From the NCBI RefSeq assembly GCF_001280005.1, contig NZ_LGDW01000096.1, forward strand, positions 23,647-87,646: 64,000 bases of DNA, in the 5' to 3' direction. Both the position numbers and the translations under genes were made by a program. The notes under the pieces were generated by a model. That model was not told the DNA's origin, did not search any database, and worked only from the letters and a program-made list of their open reading frames with translations. This stretch comes from Streptomyces sp. NRRL WC-3618 (lineage in GTDB: Bacteria; Actinomycetota; Actinomycetes; Streptomycetales; Streptomycetaceae). How positions within the stretch are numbered: position 1 is the first letter of the stretch; each line of letters opens with the position of its first letter. Of the stretch, positions 44,755 to 52,740 are shown piece after piece.

Positions 44755-44770
44755 GACCCTACGTAGGGTC
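44755..44770. promoter_or_regulatory. 16-bp perfect palindrome
   Basis: GACCCTACGTAGGGTC, 58 bases before the roadblock gene start. Perfect dyad symmetry and distance fit an operator or a dimeric activator site. Confidence 0.7.
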
Positions 44771-44827
44771 CGTGCATCGGCGGGAAGGGCGCGGCCCGAG
44801 CCCCGCAGCGACTAGGAGGAGATGCCG

Positions 44828-45202
44828 GTGAGCAATGTGGAGATTTGCCTCAAGGAGATCATGACGTCGGTCGAGGGCTCGTTAGGGACCGCTCTGGTCG
44901 ACTACACCAGCGGTATGGCGCTGGGCACGCTGGGCGGCGGCAAGGACCTCGACCTGAACGTTGCGGCGGCGGGCAACACGGACGTGATCCGGGCGAAGAC
45001 CCGCACCATGGAACACCTCGGGCTCAAGGGCGAGATCGAGGACGTACTGATCACACTCGGCAGCCAGTACCACATCCTCCGGCCGCTCAAGAGCCGGGGC
45101 GGCAACGGTCTGTTCCTCTACCTCGTCCTCGACCGGGGGAAATCGAACCTCGCGATGGCCCGCCACCAGCTCAAGAGCATCGAGAACCAACTCGACGTGT
45201 AG
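44828..45202 (+). CDS. Roadblock/LC7-like small protein
   Basis: 124 residues from GTG 44828: the strong AGGAGG at 44814-44819 is eight bases from it but only two from the ATG at 44822. The sequence SNVEICLKEIMTSVEGSLGT then ALVDYTSGMALGTLGG and IEDVLITLGSQYHILRPLKS fits the roadblock fold. In Streptomyces such proteins often act with small GTPases and sensor kinases (conservons), but here no partner is adjacent. The 16-bp palindrome upstream suggests specific control. Confidence 0.75.
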   Translation: MSNVEICLKEIMTSVEGSLGTALVDYTSGMALGTLGGGKDLDLNVAAAGNTDVIRAKTRTMEHLGLKGEIEDVLITLGSQYHILRPLKSRGGNGLFLYLVLDRGKSNLAMARHQLKSIENQLDV

Positions 45203-45401
45203 CAGGCCGCGTACGCATCGGCTCCGCACGTCCACGACTTGAAGATTTCTTCAACTGGGCACATCCGGATCAGCTCAATCCCATGGGCGTGCGGGGCGGG
45301 ATGCACAAGGATCGATCCGCAGGACCGTCCGTGGTGACGCAGACAGGGTCACCCCGTCCGGATGCAGCCCGTCGAGTGCGGCAGGGAGCGAGCGATTCAC
45401 C

Positions 45402-45821
45402 ATGCAGGTCCCCCTCTACCAGGCCAAGGCCGAGTTCTTCCGCATGCTCGGACACCCGGTACGCATCCGGGTCCTGGAACTGCTGCAGAACGGCCCTGTC
45501 CCTGTGCGGGACCTGCTGAGCGAGATCGAGATCGAACCGTCCAACCTCTCCCAGCAACTCGCCGTACTGCGCCGCTCGGGGATCGTGGTGTCCATCCGGG
45601 AGGGCTCCACTGTCAGTTACGCCCTGGCCGGGGGCGACGTGGCCGAGCTGCTGCGTGCGGCTCGCCGGATCCTGACCGAACTGATCACCGGCCAGCGCGA
45701 GTTGCTCGCCGAACTCCAGCAGGCGGATCCACAGCCGGCTTTCAGCTCTGGCGAAGCGAGCGATGCCCCTGACTCCTCGGCTCCGCCGGTGCTGCGACGC
45801 GAACAGGCCGCGACCAACTGA
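45402..45821 (+). CDS. ArsR-family transcriptional regulator
   Basis: 139 residues. The winged helix-turn-helix spans about 8-90: KAEFFRMLGHPVRIRVLELL, VRDLLSEIEIEPSNLSQQLA, VLRRSGIVVSIREGSTVSYA. No metal-binding Cys pair (the ELCVC type) is present, so it is probably not a metal sensor. Related Streptomyces regulators often sit beside a sulfate-type (SulP) transporter; none is here. It follows the roadblock gene by 199 bases. Confidence 0.85.
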   Translation: MQVPLYQAKAEFFRMLGHPVRIRVLELLQNGPVPVRDLLSEIEIEPSNLSQQLAVLRRSGIVVSIREGSTVSYALAGGDVAELLRAARRILTELITGQRELLAELQQADPQPAFSSGEASDAPDSSAPPVLRREQAATN

Positions 45822-45883
45822 GCACCGGGGCACCGCCGTTGGGAGCGCCCGCCGGGACGGAGTCCGCGGCGGGCGCTCCTGGC

Positions 45884-47590
45884 TCAGCCGAAGAGGTTGA
45901 AGGAGTTGAGGCCGGTGGCGCCCTTCGTCGCTGTCGCGAAGGTGCCGTTGCCGTTGCCCTTGTAGAGCCACAGGGTGCCGGAACCGGTCCGTGTGACGAG
46001 GTCGGCGCGGCCGTCACCGTTGACGTCACCGACCGCCGCCAGAGCGGTGGCCGACCTGAACACCGTGGTGCTCACCAGTTTGCGGCTGCCGACGGTGTAC
46101 GTACCCGCCGTGCTGCTCGGGTGGATGTACAGAGCGCCGGCCGAGGTACGGCCCACGAGGTCGGGCCGCCCGTCGCCGGTGAAGTCGCCGTGGGCGACGA
46201 CCTGGGCGTAGGTGTTCCAGCCCGTGCCGAGCCTGGTCGGGCTGCCGAAGCCGCCCTTTCCGTTGCCGGGATAGCGCCACAGGGTGCCGCCCGAGTCCAC
46301 CGTCAGCAGGTCGGGCAGGGCGTCAGCGTTGACGTCACCGGGCGCCAGGATCTGCCGGACGGCCTGCCAGCCGCCGGCGATACGGGTGTTGACCCACTGG
46401 CCCGAGACCTTGTGCCGCCAGGACACCGTCCCTGACGTGGCCCGCACCACGTAGTCGAGGACACCGTCGCGGTTGAGGTCGCTCTGCAGCACCTTGTTGT
46501 AGCCGGCCCAGCCGGTCCCGGCCGAACTGTGGGTCGTCAGCGTCGAGCCGTTGTACGAGGACGCGGCACCGCCGCTCGACTTCCTGGCGAACAGGTCGGC
46601 CCGGCCGTCACCGGAGGCGTCCGTGTCGAAGCTCTGCGCCTGTGTCACAGCGGCGTAGGCGCTGGTCTGGGTGAACACCGGATAAGTGCCCTTCACCCCG
46701 CACCACTTGTCGCTGTTGGTCACGCCCCAGGCGAAGACGCCCACGACGCGGCCGTTCACGACCAGCGGGGCGCCCGCGTCGCTCACGCAGGGTGTCGTGG
46801 TGCTGGTGTCGTCGTCGGTGGCGGGCTCGCCCGCGCAGGTCATCGCCGACTCCACGAACGCGTCCTGGCCGCCGAGCGCGGTCTTCAGCGCGCTGTCACA
46901 GGTGGCGTCCGCCTGCATGGGCAGGGTCGCCGTCTTCAGTACGTCCGACTCGCCCGTCCCGAGACGGGCGGTACCTGTCACGCCCCAGCCCTGGACCGTG
47001 GCGTTGGTCCCGGCCGCGTACAGCGCGCTGTCGCTCGCGGCGGCGGTCTTGATGGTGGCGAACGGCAGCGTGCCGTTGAGGGTGAGCACGGCGATGTCGT
47101 GCGTGACGCCCGAGGGTCTGTAGGAAGGCTGGACCCACTGACGTTTGATCCCGATCTCGGTACTGCCGTCGAGATCGCCCCGGTACGTCGTGCCGCCCAG
47201 GATCACGGCCCTGTCCCGGTTGGTCCAGTTGCGGCCGTAAACGCACTGGGCAGCCGTCAGTACCTTGTTGGGCGCGATCAGCGCGCCGTTGCAGAACCAC
47301 AGCTGGTCCGAACCGTCCAGATAGAAGAGCTGGACCAGGTACGGAGCCTTGCTGATGGTGGTCTCCGAGCCGCCCACGATCCTGGGCGTCCTGGTGGCGC
47401 TCGGGGACTTTCCTGTGCCGTTCGCGGCGGTGAACCGACGAATGCTGTTGTTCACCGCCGTGTCACCGGCGGCCGACGCGGCGTGCGTGGTCAGACCGGT
47501 GCCGACCAGTCCGAGCACCACTGCGGTCACGGTGAGGAACCTACGTATCCGGTGTGTCCATGGATCCCTGCCGTGCTGAGCGTGAACCAC
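45884..47590 (-). CDS. Secreted trypsin-like pseudoprotease with FG-GAP repeats
   Basis: 568 residues from GTG 47590, chosen for GGAGGG five bases upstream. A signal peptide (residues 15-42) and short pro-part lead to RIVGG at 70-74, the usual trypsin activation site. The S1 domain has all strands, but catalytic His is replaced (TAAQC, Gln115) and catalytic Ser is replaced (SDAGAP, Ala272, in place of GDSGGP); only Asp165 (THDIAVL) remains. From about 317 on there are five FG-GAP/VCBS-like repeats with acidic calcium loops (GDGRADLFAR, DGRPDLVGR, GDGRADLVTR). It should bind something outside the cell but not cut peptides. Confidence 0.85.
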   Translation of the reverse strand: MVHAQHGRDPWTHRIRRFLTVTAVVLGLVGTGLTTHAASAAGDTAVNNSIRRFTAANGTGKSPSATRTPRIVGGSETTISKAPYLVQLFYLDGSDQLWFCNGALIAPNKVLTAAQCVYGRNWTNRDRAVILGGTTYRGDLDGSTEIGIKRQWVQPSYRPSGVTHDIAVLTLNGTLPFATIKTAAASDSALYAAGTNATVQGWGVTGTARLGTGESDVLKTATLPMQADATCDSALKTALGGQDAFVESAMTCAGEPATDDDTSTTTPCVSDAGAPLVVNGRVVGVFAWGVTNSDKWCGVKGTYPVFTQTSAYAAVTQAQSFDTDASGDGRADLFARKSSGGAASSYNGSTLTTHSSAGTGWAGYNKVLQSDLNRDGVLDYVVRATSGTVSWRHKVSGQWVNTRIAGGWQAVRQILAPGDVNADALPDLLTVDSGGTLWRYPGNGKGGFGSPTRLGTGWNTYAQVVAHGDFTGDGRPDLVGRTSAGALYIHPSSTAGTYTVGSRKLVSTTVFRSATALAAVGDVNGDGRADLVTRTGSGTLWLYKGNGNGTFATATKGATGLNSFNLFG

Positions 47591-48027
47591 TCGACCCTCC
47601 AGGCGAAGAAGAAGCAGAAGTGCGTGCCGGAACATGACTTTCCGTCGGATCACCGATGATTTCCGATCATCGGCAGCACATGGTAACCACACGATTTCGC
47701 CCCTTCGTCCCCAACCGGTGGAATGCCGGGCCCTGTTGGAGCAGAGGGATGCGTGGAGACCGCCACCCTTTAGCGTCTTTTGCGGTGTTGTGCAATGAAT
47801 GCGACGATAGAGCTGATGAGTGAGTCACCAGGAGAAATAAGCGGCTTCAGGGCAAGGTGACGCGTCCGAGAAGGAGTTCGCCGAGGCGTTCGGCGTCGGG
47901 CGACTCGAGAACCGTTCACCGCGAGGTCCGTCACCGTGCTCCCGCTTCCCATGCCCGGAGCCCGCGGCCGGAGTTCGTGACCGGCTGCCGCGCCGCGTAT
48001 GTCCGGGCCTCCGCTGCTGGAGGACAG
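47591..48027. other. Divergent intergenic region with a hairpin
   Basis: 437 bases. CCGATGAT-TTCCG-ATCATCGG at 47653-47673 forms an 8-bp stem upstream of the pseudoprotease gene and may be an operator or leader structure. No ORF is supported; frames reading into the subtilase from the left are extensions. Confidence 0.45.
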
Positions 48028-49521
48028 ATGACGAACCCCACCACACCCAGGTACGGGCAGAACATTCCGGACACCGTATACGGCTATGTCTCCGCACGGT
48101 CGCAGGGCGGGACGCCGATGACCGAGGCGACCACCTTCAACTCGGCGCGGCCGTTCCACGCCGAGGGCGATGCCCGGGAGCGCGCCAAGGAGTACGCGAG
48201 GACAGCGGGGCTGAGCGTGACCGCCGAGAGCCGGCTGGGCTTCACCGTCGCCGGTACCCCGGCCTCGTACGAACAGCTCACCGGCGGCCGGATCGCCAGC
48301 TACGAGGTGCAGCAGCTGGGGCCGATGAACCGGGAACGTTCCGTCACGCACCTCGACATCGTCGGCGCCCGGCAACCCGACGCCCTCGGCGTCGGCGCCG
48401 CACCCGGCATGGACGCCATCGAGGCGGTGGCTCTGGAGCGTCCGCGCACGCCGATGCGTGTCCTGGCGGCCTCCGCCAAGCCGCCGGAGGTCGCCGCGTT
48501 CCATCTCAGCCTTCCGGACGACGTGGCCAGGCTGCTCAACGCGTCGCGTGCGCACGAGGCGGGGCACGTGGGTCATGGTGTGCAGGTCGCCATGGTGGAC
48601 ACGGGACAGGCCGAGCACGCCTACTTCACCGCCCACGGCTACGACATCGCCCCGACCGTCGCGCTGGTCCCCGGCACCAGCCCGGCGGAGGACCCGATCG
48701 GCCACGGCACCGGCGAGTCGGCGAACATCTTCGCCGTGGCTCCGGGCGCGCTGCTTCGCCCGTACCGTGCGAGCGACCGGGCAGGGGACCTCACGGCCGC
48801 CACGGCGGGTTTCGTGCGCGCCAAGACGGACCGCCCGCAGATCCTCACCAACTCATGGGGCGGAGACGGAAGGTTCCCGCCGCTCGGGCGGCCGAGTCAG
48901 GCTGACGTGATCTTCGCCCTGGAGATCCTGGACGCGGTGGAGCAGGGCATCGTCGTCGTCTTCTCCGGAGGCAACGGCCAGTTCGCCATCGAACCGCAGG
49001 TGCCCGGCGTGATCGCCGCGGGCGGAGTGTTCGCCGCGCAGGACAACCGGCTGCGAGCGTCGAACTACGCGAGCGGATACGACAGCCCGTGGGTCCCCGG
49101 CGTCCGGGTGCCGACGGTGTGCGGTCTGGTCGGCCTGCTGCCCAGGGCCCAGTATCTGATGCTGCCGGTGCCTCCCGGCTGTGCGATCGACGTCGACGAG
49201 AGTCAGCCGGACCCTCACGACCCGGGCGGCGACCCCGGCGACTCCACTCAGGCGATGGACGGCTGGGCGAGGTTCTCGGGTACGTCGGCGGCGGCACCGC
49301 AGATCGCGGGCGCGGTGGCCGTGCTCCTCGGAGCCCGGCCGGGGCTTACTCCCGCCCAGGTGACCGAGGCGCTCGCCAAGACCGCCACCGACATCACGGA
49401 CGGCACCTGTCACCCGCGGTTCGGCAAGAAGGCCAAGGTCGGTCCCGACACGGCCACCGGGTTCGGGCTGGTCAACGTGAGCGCCGCGCTGGACTTCGTC
49501 CTCACGCACCACCCGGAGTGA
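48028..49521 (+). CDS. S8 subtilase without signal peptide
   Basis: 497 residues from ATG 48028 (GGAGG seven bases upstream). No signal or membrane helix at the N-terminus, which instead has about 170 residues of unassigned sequence. Catalytic residues: Asp191 (AMVDTGQ), His226 (GHGTGESANIF), Asn316 (SGGNGQF) and Ser420 (GTSAAAPQIAG). The family includes intracellular subtilases and those of peptide-modifying clusters; no precursor peptide or modification gene is near. Divergent from the pseudoprotease gene, which is worth noting. Confidence 0.85.
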   Translation: MTNPTTPRYGQNIPDTVYGYVSARSQGGTPMTEATTFNSARPFHAEGDARERAKEYARTAGLSVTAESRLGFTVAGTPASYEQLTGGRIASYEVQQLGPMNRERSVTHLDIVGARQPDALGVGAAPGMDAIEAVALERPRTPMRVLAASAKPPEVAAFHLSLPDDVARLLNASRAHEAGHVGHGVQVAMVDTGQAEHAYFTAHGYDIAPTVALVPGTSPAEDPIGHGTGESANIFAVAPGALLRPYRASDRAGDLTAATAGFVRAKTDRPQILTNSWGGDGRFPPLGRPSQADVIFALEILDAVEQGIVVVFSGGNGQFAIEPQVPGVIAAGGVFAAQDNRLRASNYASGYDSPWVPGVRVPTVCGLVGLLPRAQYLMLPVPPGCAIDVDESQPDPHDPGGDPGDSTQAMDGWARFSGTSAAAPQIAGAVAVLLGARPGLTPAQVTEALAKTATDITDGTCHPRFGKKAKVGPDTATGFGLVNVSAALDFVLTHHPE

Positions 49522-49555
49522 CCCGGCCCGGACGCGCTCCTCCGCCTCAGGTCCG

Positions 49556-49798
49556 TCAGAAGGGCATGCGGCCACGGGTGCGACGGCCGGACGCGCCACT
49601 GCGGCCCACGGCGCGGGAGCTCGAACGGAACGGCTTGCTGAAGAGCTTGCCCAGGACGCCGGGCGCCTTGCCGCCGGCCCGTGAGCCGGCGCCGAGCGAA
49701 CGCTGGGCGCCGCGCTGGGGGTGGCGGGACAGACGCGGGGCGAGGAAGGCCAGCACGGCCAGGACCACACACAATCCGACAACTGCGGCGATGATCAC
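49556..49798 (-). CDS. Small membrane protein with basic tail
   Basis: 80 residues from GTG 49798 (AAGGGAG upstream). One N-terminal helix (VIIAAVVGLCVVLAVLAFLA) is followed by a strongly basic, Ser/Gly/Arg-rich tail (QRGAQRSLGAGSRAGGKAPG, SGASGRRTRGRMPF). Small proteins of this type are common in streptomycetes; function unknown. Convergent with the subtilase; divergent from the next gene. Confidence 0.65.
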   Translation of the reverse strand: MIIAAVVGLCVVLAVLAFLAPRLSRHPQRGAQRSLGAGSRAGGKAPGVLGKLFSKPFRSSSRAVGRSGASGRRTRGRMPF

Positions 49799-49812
49799 GA
49801 GTCGGCTCCCTT

Positions 49813-49833
49813 GACTGGTGACTGGTGACTGGT
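49813..49833. repeat. Three tandem copies of GACTGGT
   Basis: Three exact 7-bp copies directly upstream of the small membrane protein gene's ribosome site; they could affect spacing in its leader. Confidence 0.85.
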
Positions 49834-50003
49834 CGGGAGAACACGAATGCCCCGTCCCGTTCCCCTTATGTGCCCGGCGCCCGGGAGGCTTCCGCCACCG
49901 ACGGCGGAACACACTTCGTACCGAAATCGCCGTTTCAGCCGGTGGACAGCTGGTGACTCGCCAAGACAGGTGCATACGGGGCATCTGTCAGGAGGTCTGC
50001 CCG

Positions 50004-50561
50004 ATGTCGACAGGGACACTTCTAGCGATCATCATTCCCATCGCGGTGGTGATCGTCTTGGCGGCAGTGGGGTTCTGGCTGCTCATGCGCCGCCAGAAAC
50101 TGCAGGAGCGCTTCGGCCCGGAGTACGGGCGCACGATGGAGGACGCCGACAGCCGCTTGGCCGGGGAGCGCGAGCTGCGGGAACGCGAGAAGCGGCACGA
50201 CTCACTGGACATCAAGCCGCTGGACAGCGGGGCCAGGGATCGCTACTCCCGGGACTGGACCGGCGTACAGGACGAGTTCGTGGACCGTCCGGAGGATGCC
50301 GTGCACGACGCGGACCGTCTGGTGACCTCCTTGCTGCACGAGCGCGGTTACCCGACGGAGGACTTCGAGCAACAGCTCAAGGACCTGTCGGTCGAGCACG
50401 GCCGCACGCTCGAGCACTACCAGGCCGCCCACGACGTGAATGTGCTGAGCACACGTCACGAGGCGACCACCGAACAACTGCGGGGTGCCATGGTGCACTA
50501 CCGGACCCTGTTCGACGAGCTGCTCTCCGACGGCGGCGGATCCCGCCACGCCCCGGCCTGA
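50004..50561 (+). CDS. Membrane-anchored protein, first of a paralogous pair
   Basis: 185 residues. One N-terminal helix (LLAIIIPIAVVIVLAAVGFW), a charged alpha-helical stretch (KLQERFGPEYGRTMEDADSR) and a C-terminal domain with WTGVQDEFVDRPEDAVHDAD and TTEQLRGAMVHYRTLFDELL. AGGAGG at 49990-49995 sets ATG 50004. The C-terminal domain recurs in the next gene. Streptomyces genomes contain such secreted/anchored proteins of unknown function. The next gene follows after 23 bases, so the pair is an operon. Confidence 0.75.
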   Translation: MSTGTLLAIIIPIAVVIVLAAVGFWLLMRRQKLQERFGPEYGRTMEDADSRLAGERELREREKRHDSLDIKPLDSGARDRYSRDWTGVQDEFVDRPEDAVHDADRLVTSLLHERGYPTEDFEQQLKDLSVEHGRTLEHYQAAHDVNVLSTRHEATTEQLRGAMVHYRTLFDELLSDGGGSRHAPA

Positions 50562-50584
50562 ACAGCTCAGGGAACGGAGAAGAC

Positions 50585-51076
50585 ATGCGACGCGAAGACA
50601 CACCGGGCAACGCCGCCGCTAGCGGCCTGTCCACCGACGACCTCGCCCATCCTCGTGACACGCACACCACGGAGGAGACGGCGAGCACGTCGGCCGAAGT
50701 GCCGACCTTCCCCGGCGAGAGCACGGACACGCCGAGCGAGCCCGTGGGAGACGACGCCGGCAGCCGGCGCCAGGAGACGGACGCGGGCGCCTCCGGCGAG
50801 GAGGAGGTCCCACTGCTTCTTACTCCGGAGGACGAGGAGGAATTCCGCGCACGCTGGCAGGAGGTGCAGAACGAGTTCGTGGACGACCCGCGTGACGCCG
50901 TACACACGGCCGACACCCTGGTCGCCGACGTGATGCAGAAGCTGGCTGCCACCTTCGCCGACCACAAGGAAGAGCTGGAAGGACAGTGGAACAGGGGCGA
51001 ACAGGCGGACACCGAGGAGCTGCGGCTGGCGCTGCGCCACTACCGTTCGTTCTTCAACCGGCTGCTGGTCAGCTGA
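50585..51076 (+). CDS. Soluble paralogue of the preceding protein
   Basis: 163 residues. The first 80 are acidic and disordered (Thr/Glu/Asp/Ser-rich, TTEETASTSAEVPTFPGEST). The rest, WQEVQNEFVDDPRDAVHTAD and TEELRLALRHYRSFFNRLLV, repeats the C-terminal domain of the neighbour with the same motif order: a WxxVQxEFVDxPxDAVHxAD block, then xxEELRxALxHYRxxFxxLL. It has no membrane helix, so it may be the cytoplasmic partner of the anchored copy. Confidence 0.7.
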   Translation: MRREDTPGNAAASGLSTDDLAHPRDTHTTEETASTSAEVPTFPGESTDTPSEPVGDDAGSRRQETDAGASGEEEVPLLLTPEDEEEFRARWQEVQNEFVDDPRDAVHTADTLVADVMQKLAATFADHKEELEGQWNRGEQADTEELRLALRHYRSFFNRLLVS

Positions 51077-51115
51077 CCCGACGCGGCGGTCACCGCCGGG
51101 CCCGCCGGCGCGGAG

Positions 51116-52039
51116 TCAGTTCCGCTGCCGACGGGCCTGCTTCACCTCGCGGTCGACGGCCCAGGCGTCGGCGACCGGCCCGAGGTGACCGAGCTTGTCG
51201 GGGTTGATCACCGAGCGGATGGTCCGGATCTGCCCGTCGAGCACGTCCAGAGCCAGGATGTGGAGCACCTTGCCGTCCCGGTCGCGGAAGATCGCTCCCG
51301 GCTGGGCGTTGATCTCGTGCGGCTCGAAGGTCACATCGACCCGGGCCAGCCAGGGGATGACAGAGGCGAGCAGCCGGGCCACGTTCTCGGCGCCGACGAC
51401 GGCCCTGGCCAGCTGCGGGGCCTTGCCGCCGCCGTCCCCGACCATCGACACGTCGGCGGCGAGCAGATCCCGCAGGCCGACGACATCGCCGTCGCGGAGC
51501 GCGTCGAAGAACCGCGTCGCCAGTTCCCGCCGCTCCTGACGGTCCGCTTCGAACCGGGGCCGTCCGGCCCGCATGTGCCGCCGTGCCCGTACCAGCAGTT
51601 GCCGGCAGGCCGGCTCCGACCGCCCCACCGCCGTGGCGACCTCGTCGAAGCCGAAGCCGAACACCTCCCGCAGCACGAACACCGACCGCTCGAGCGGGCT
51701 GAGCCGTTCCAGGAGCAGCAGCGCCGCCATCGACACCGAGTCGGCCAGTTCCGCGGCGCGCGCCGGGTCCTGATAGGGATCGGCGAGCAGCGGCTCGGGC
51801 AGCCACGGTCCCGCGTACTGCTCCCGCCGCACCCGTGCGGAGCGCAGTACGTCGATCGCGATCCGCGTCACCGTGGCGGACAGGAAGGCCTTGGCCGACG
51901 TCGGTCGGGTGGCCGAGCCGTCGAAGCGCAGCCATGTCTCCTGGACCGCGTCCTCGGCCTCGCCCACGCTGCCCAGGATCCGGTAGGCGATCGAGAACAG
52001 CAGCGGCCGCAGCTCCTCGAACTCGTCGACGTTGGTCAC
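51116..52039 (-). CDS. SigJ-type ECF sigma factor with SnoaL-like C-terminal domain
   Basis: 307 residues from GTG 52039. Region 2: FEELRPLLFSIAYRILGSVG and AEDAVQETWLRF; region 4: LSPLERSVFVLREVFGFGFD and VGRSEPACRQLLVRARRHM. From about 185 a SnoaL-like domain (ERRELATRFFDALRDGDVVG, PGAIFRDRDGKVLHILALDV) follows, as in ECF41/SigJ. This group is regulated by its own C-terminal domain instead of an anti-sigma factor. It usually controls an adjacent carboxymuconolactone-decarboxylase-like gene, which is exactly the neighbour here (89-base gap). Confidence 0.92.
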   Translation of the reverse strand: MTNVDEFEELRPLLFSIAYRILGSVGEAEDAVQETWLRFDGSATRPTSAKAFLSATVTRIAIDVLRSARVRREQYAGPWLPEPLLADPYQDPARAAELADSVSMAALLLLERLSPLERSVFVLREVFGFGFDEVATAVGRSEPACRQLLVRARRHMRAGRPRFEADRQERRELATRFFDALRDGDVVGLRDLLAADVSMVGDGGGKAPQLARAVVGAENVARLLASVIPWLARVDVTFEPHEINAQPGAIFRDRDGKVLHILALDVLDGQIRTIRSVINPDKLGHLGPVADAWAVDREVKQARRQRN

Positions 52040-52128
52040 AGCGACTCCCCCTCGCGCTCCTCCCGCCCAGCCGTACGCGTCGGCGTGGGCGCCTTTTCAG
52101 TGATCAGCCGCCCGGCGGTCGTGACCGT

Positions 52129-52602
52129 TCAGTGGAACTGCCCGGCCTCGTAGTCGCCGGCCGGCTGGCGGGTGATGATGTTCAGCCGGTTCGCCGTGTT
52201 CATGAAGGACACCAGGAACACCAGGGCGGTGAGCTGCTCCTCGTCGTAGTGTTCGACGGCGCGTGCCCAGACCTCGTCGCTGACTCCGCCGGCCGCGTCC
52301 GCGACCCGGGTCCCCTGCTCGGCCAGTTCGAGCGCGACGCGTTCGGCCTCGGTGAAGACCGTGGCCTCCCGCCACACCGCCACGAGGTTCATCCGCAGCG
52401 GGGCCTCCCCGGCGGCCGCGGCGTCCTTGGTGTGCATGTCCACGCAGGCGGCGCAGCCGTTGATCTGGCTCACGCGCAGCGCCACCAGCTCCTGCGTCGT
52501 GGCCGGCAGCGGGGATTCCTTGAGCGCCCGGCCCGCCGCCATGAAGTGCTTGAGGGCCTTGCTGGGGTTCGGGCCGGCGAAGTAGTTCAGTCGCGCGTCC
52601 AT
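52129..52602 (-). CDS. Carboxymuconolactone decarboxylase-family (AhpD-like) protein
   Basis: 157 residues. The core motif INGCAACVDMHTKDA holds the CxxC pair and nearby His of AhpD-type peroxidase partners. ATG 52602 follows GGAGGAG. These proteins are thought to handle peroxides or reduced partners. Partner gene of the ECF41/SigJ sigma factor immediately downstream on the same strand. Confidence 0.9.
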   Translation of the reverse strand: MDARLNYFAGPNPSKALKHFMAAGRALKESPLPATTQELVALRVSQINGCAACVDMHTKDAAAAGEAPLRMNLVAVWREATVFTEAERVALELAEQGTRVADAAGGVSDEVWARAVEHYDEEQLTALVFLVSFMNTANRLNIITRQPAGDYEAGQFH

Positions 52603-52740
52603 CGTGTGCTCCTCCGTGGTCGTCAGTGGCTACACCCCTGAGACGAGGTAGCCCGACGCCCTGTGACACGGAGGCGTGTGACGGAGGTCACTGTGCTGCG
52701 GGCCGTCGGTGCGGGGCCGCTTCGGCCCCGCACACTCGCG

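Noticed and set aside
47590..47692. Longer start of the pseudoprotease at ATG 47692 or 47635
   Set aside because: GTG 47590 has a good GGAGGG ribosome site and puts the signal peptide near the N-terminus.
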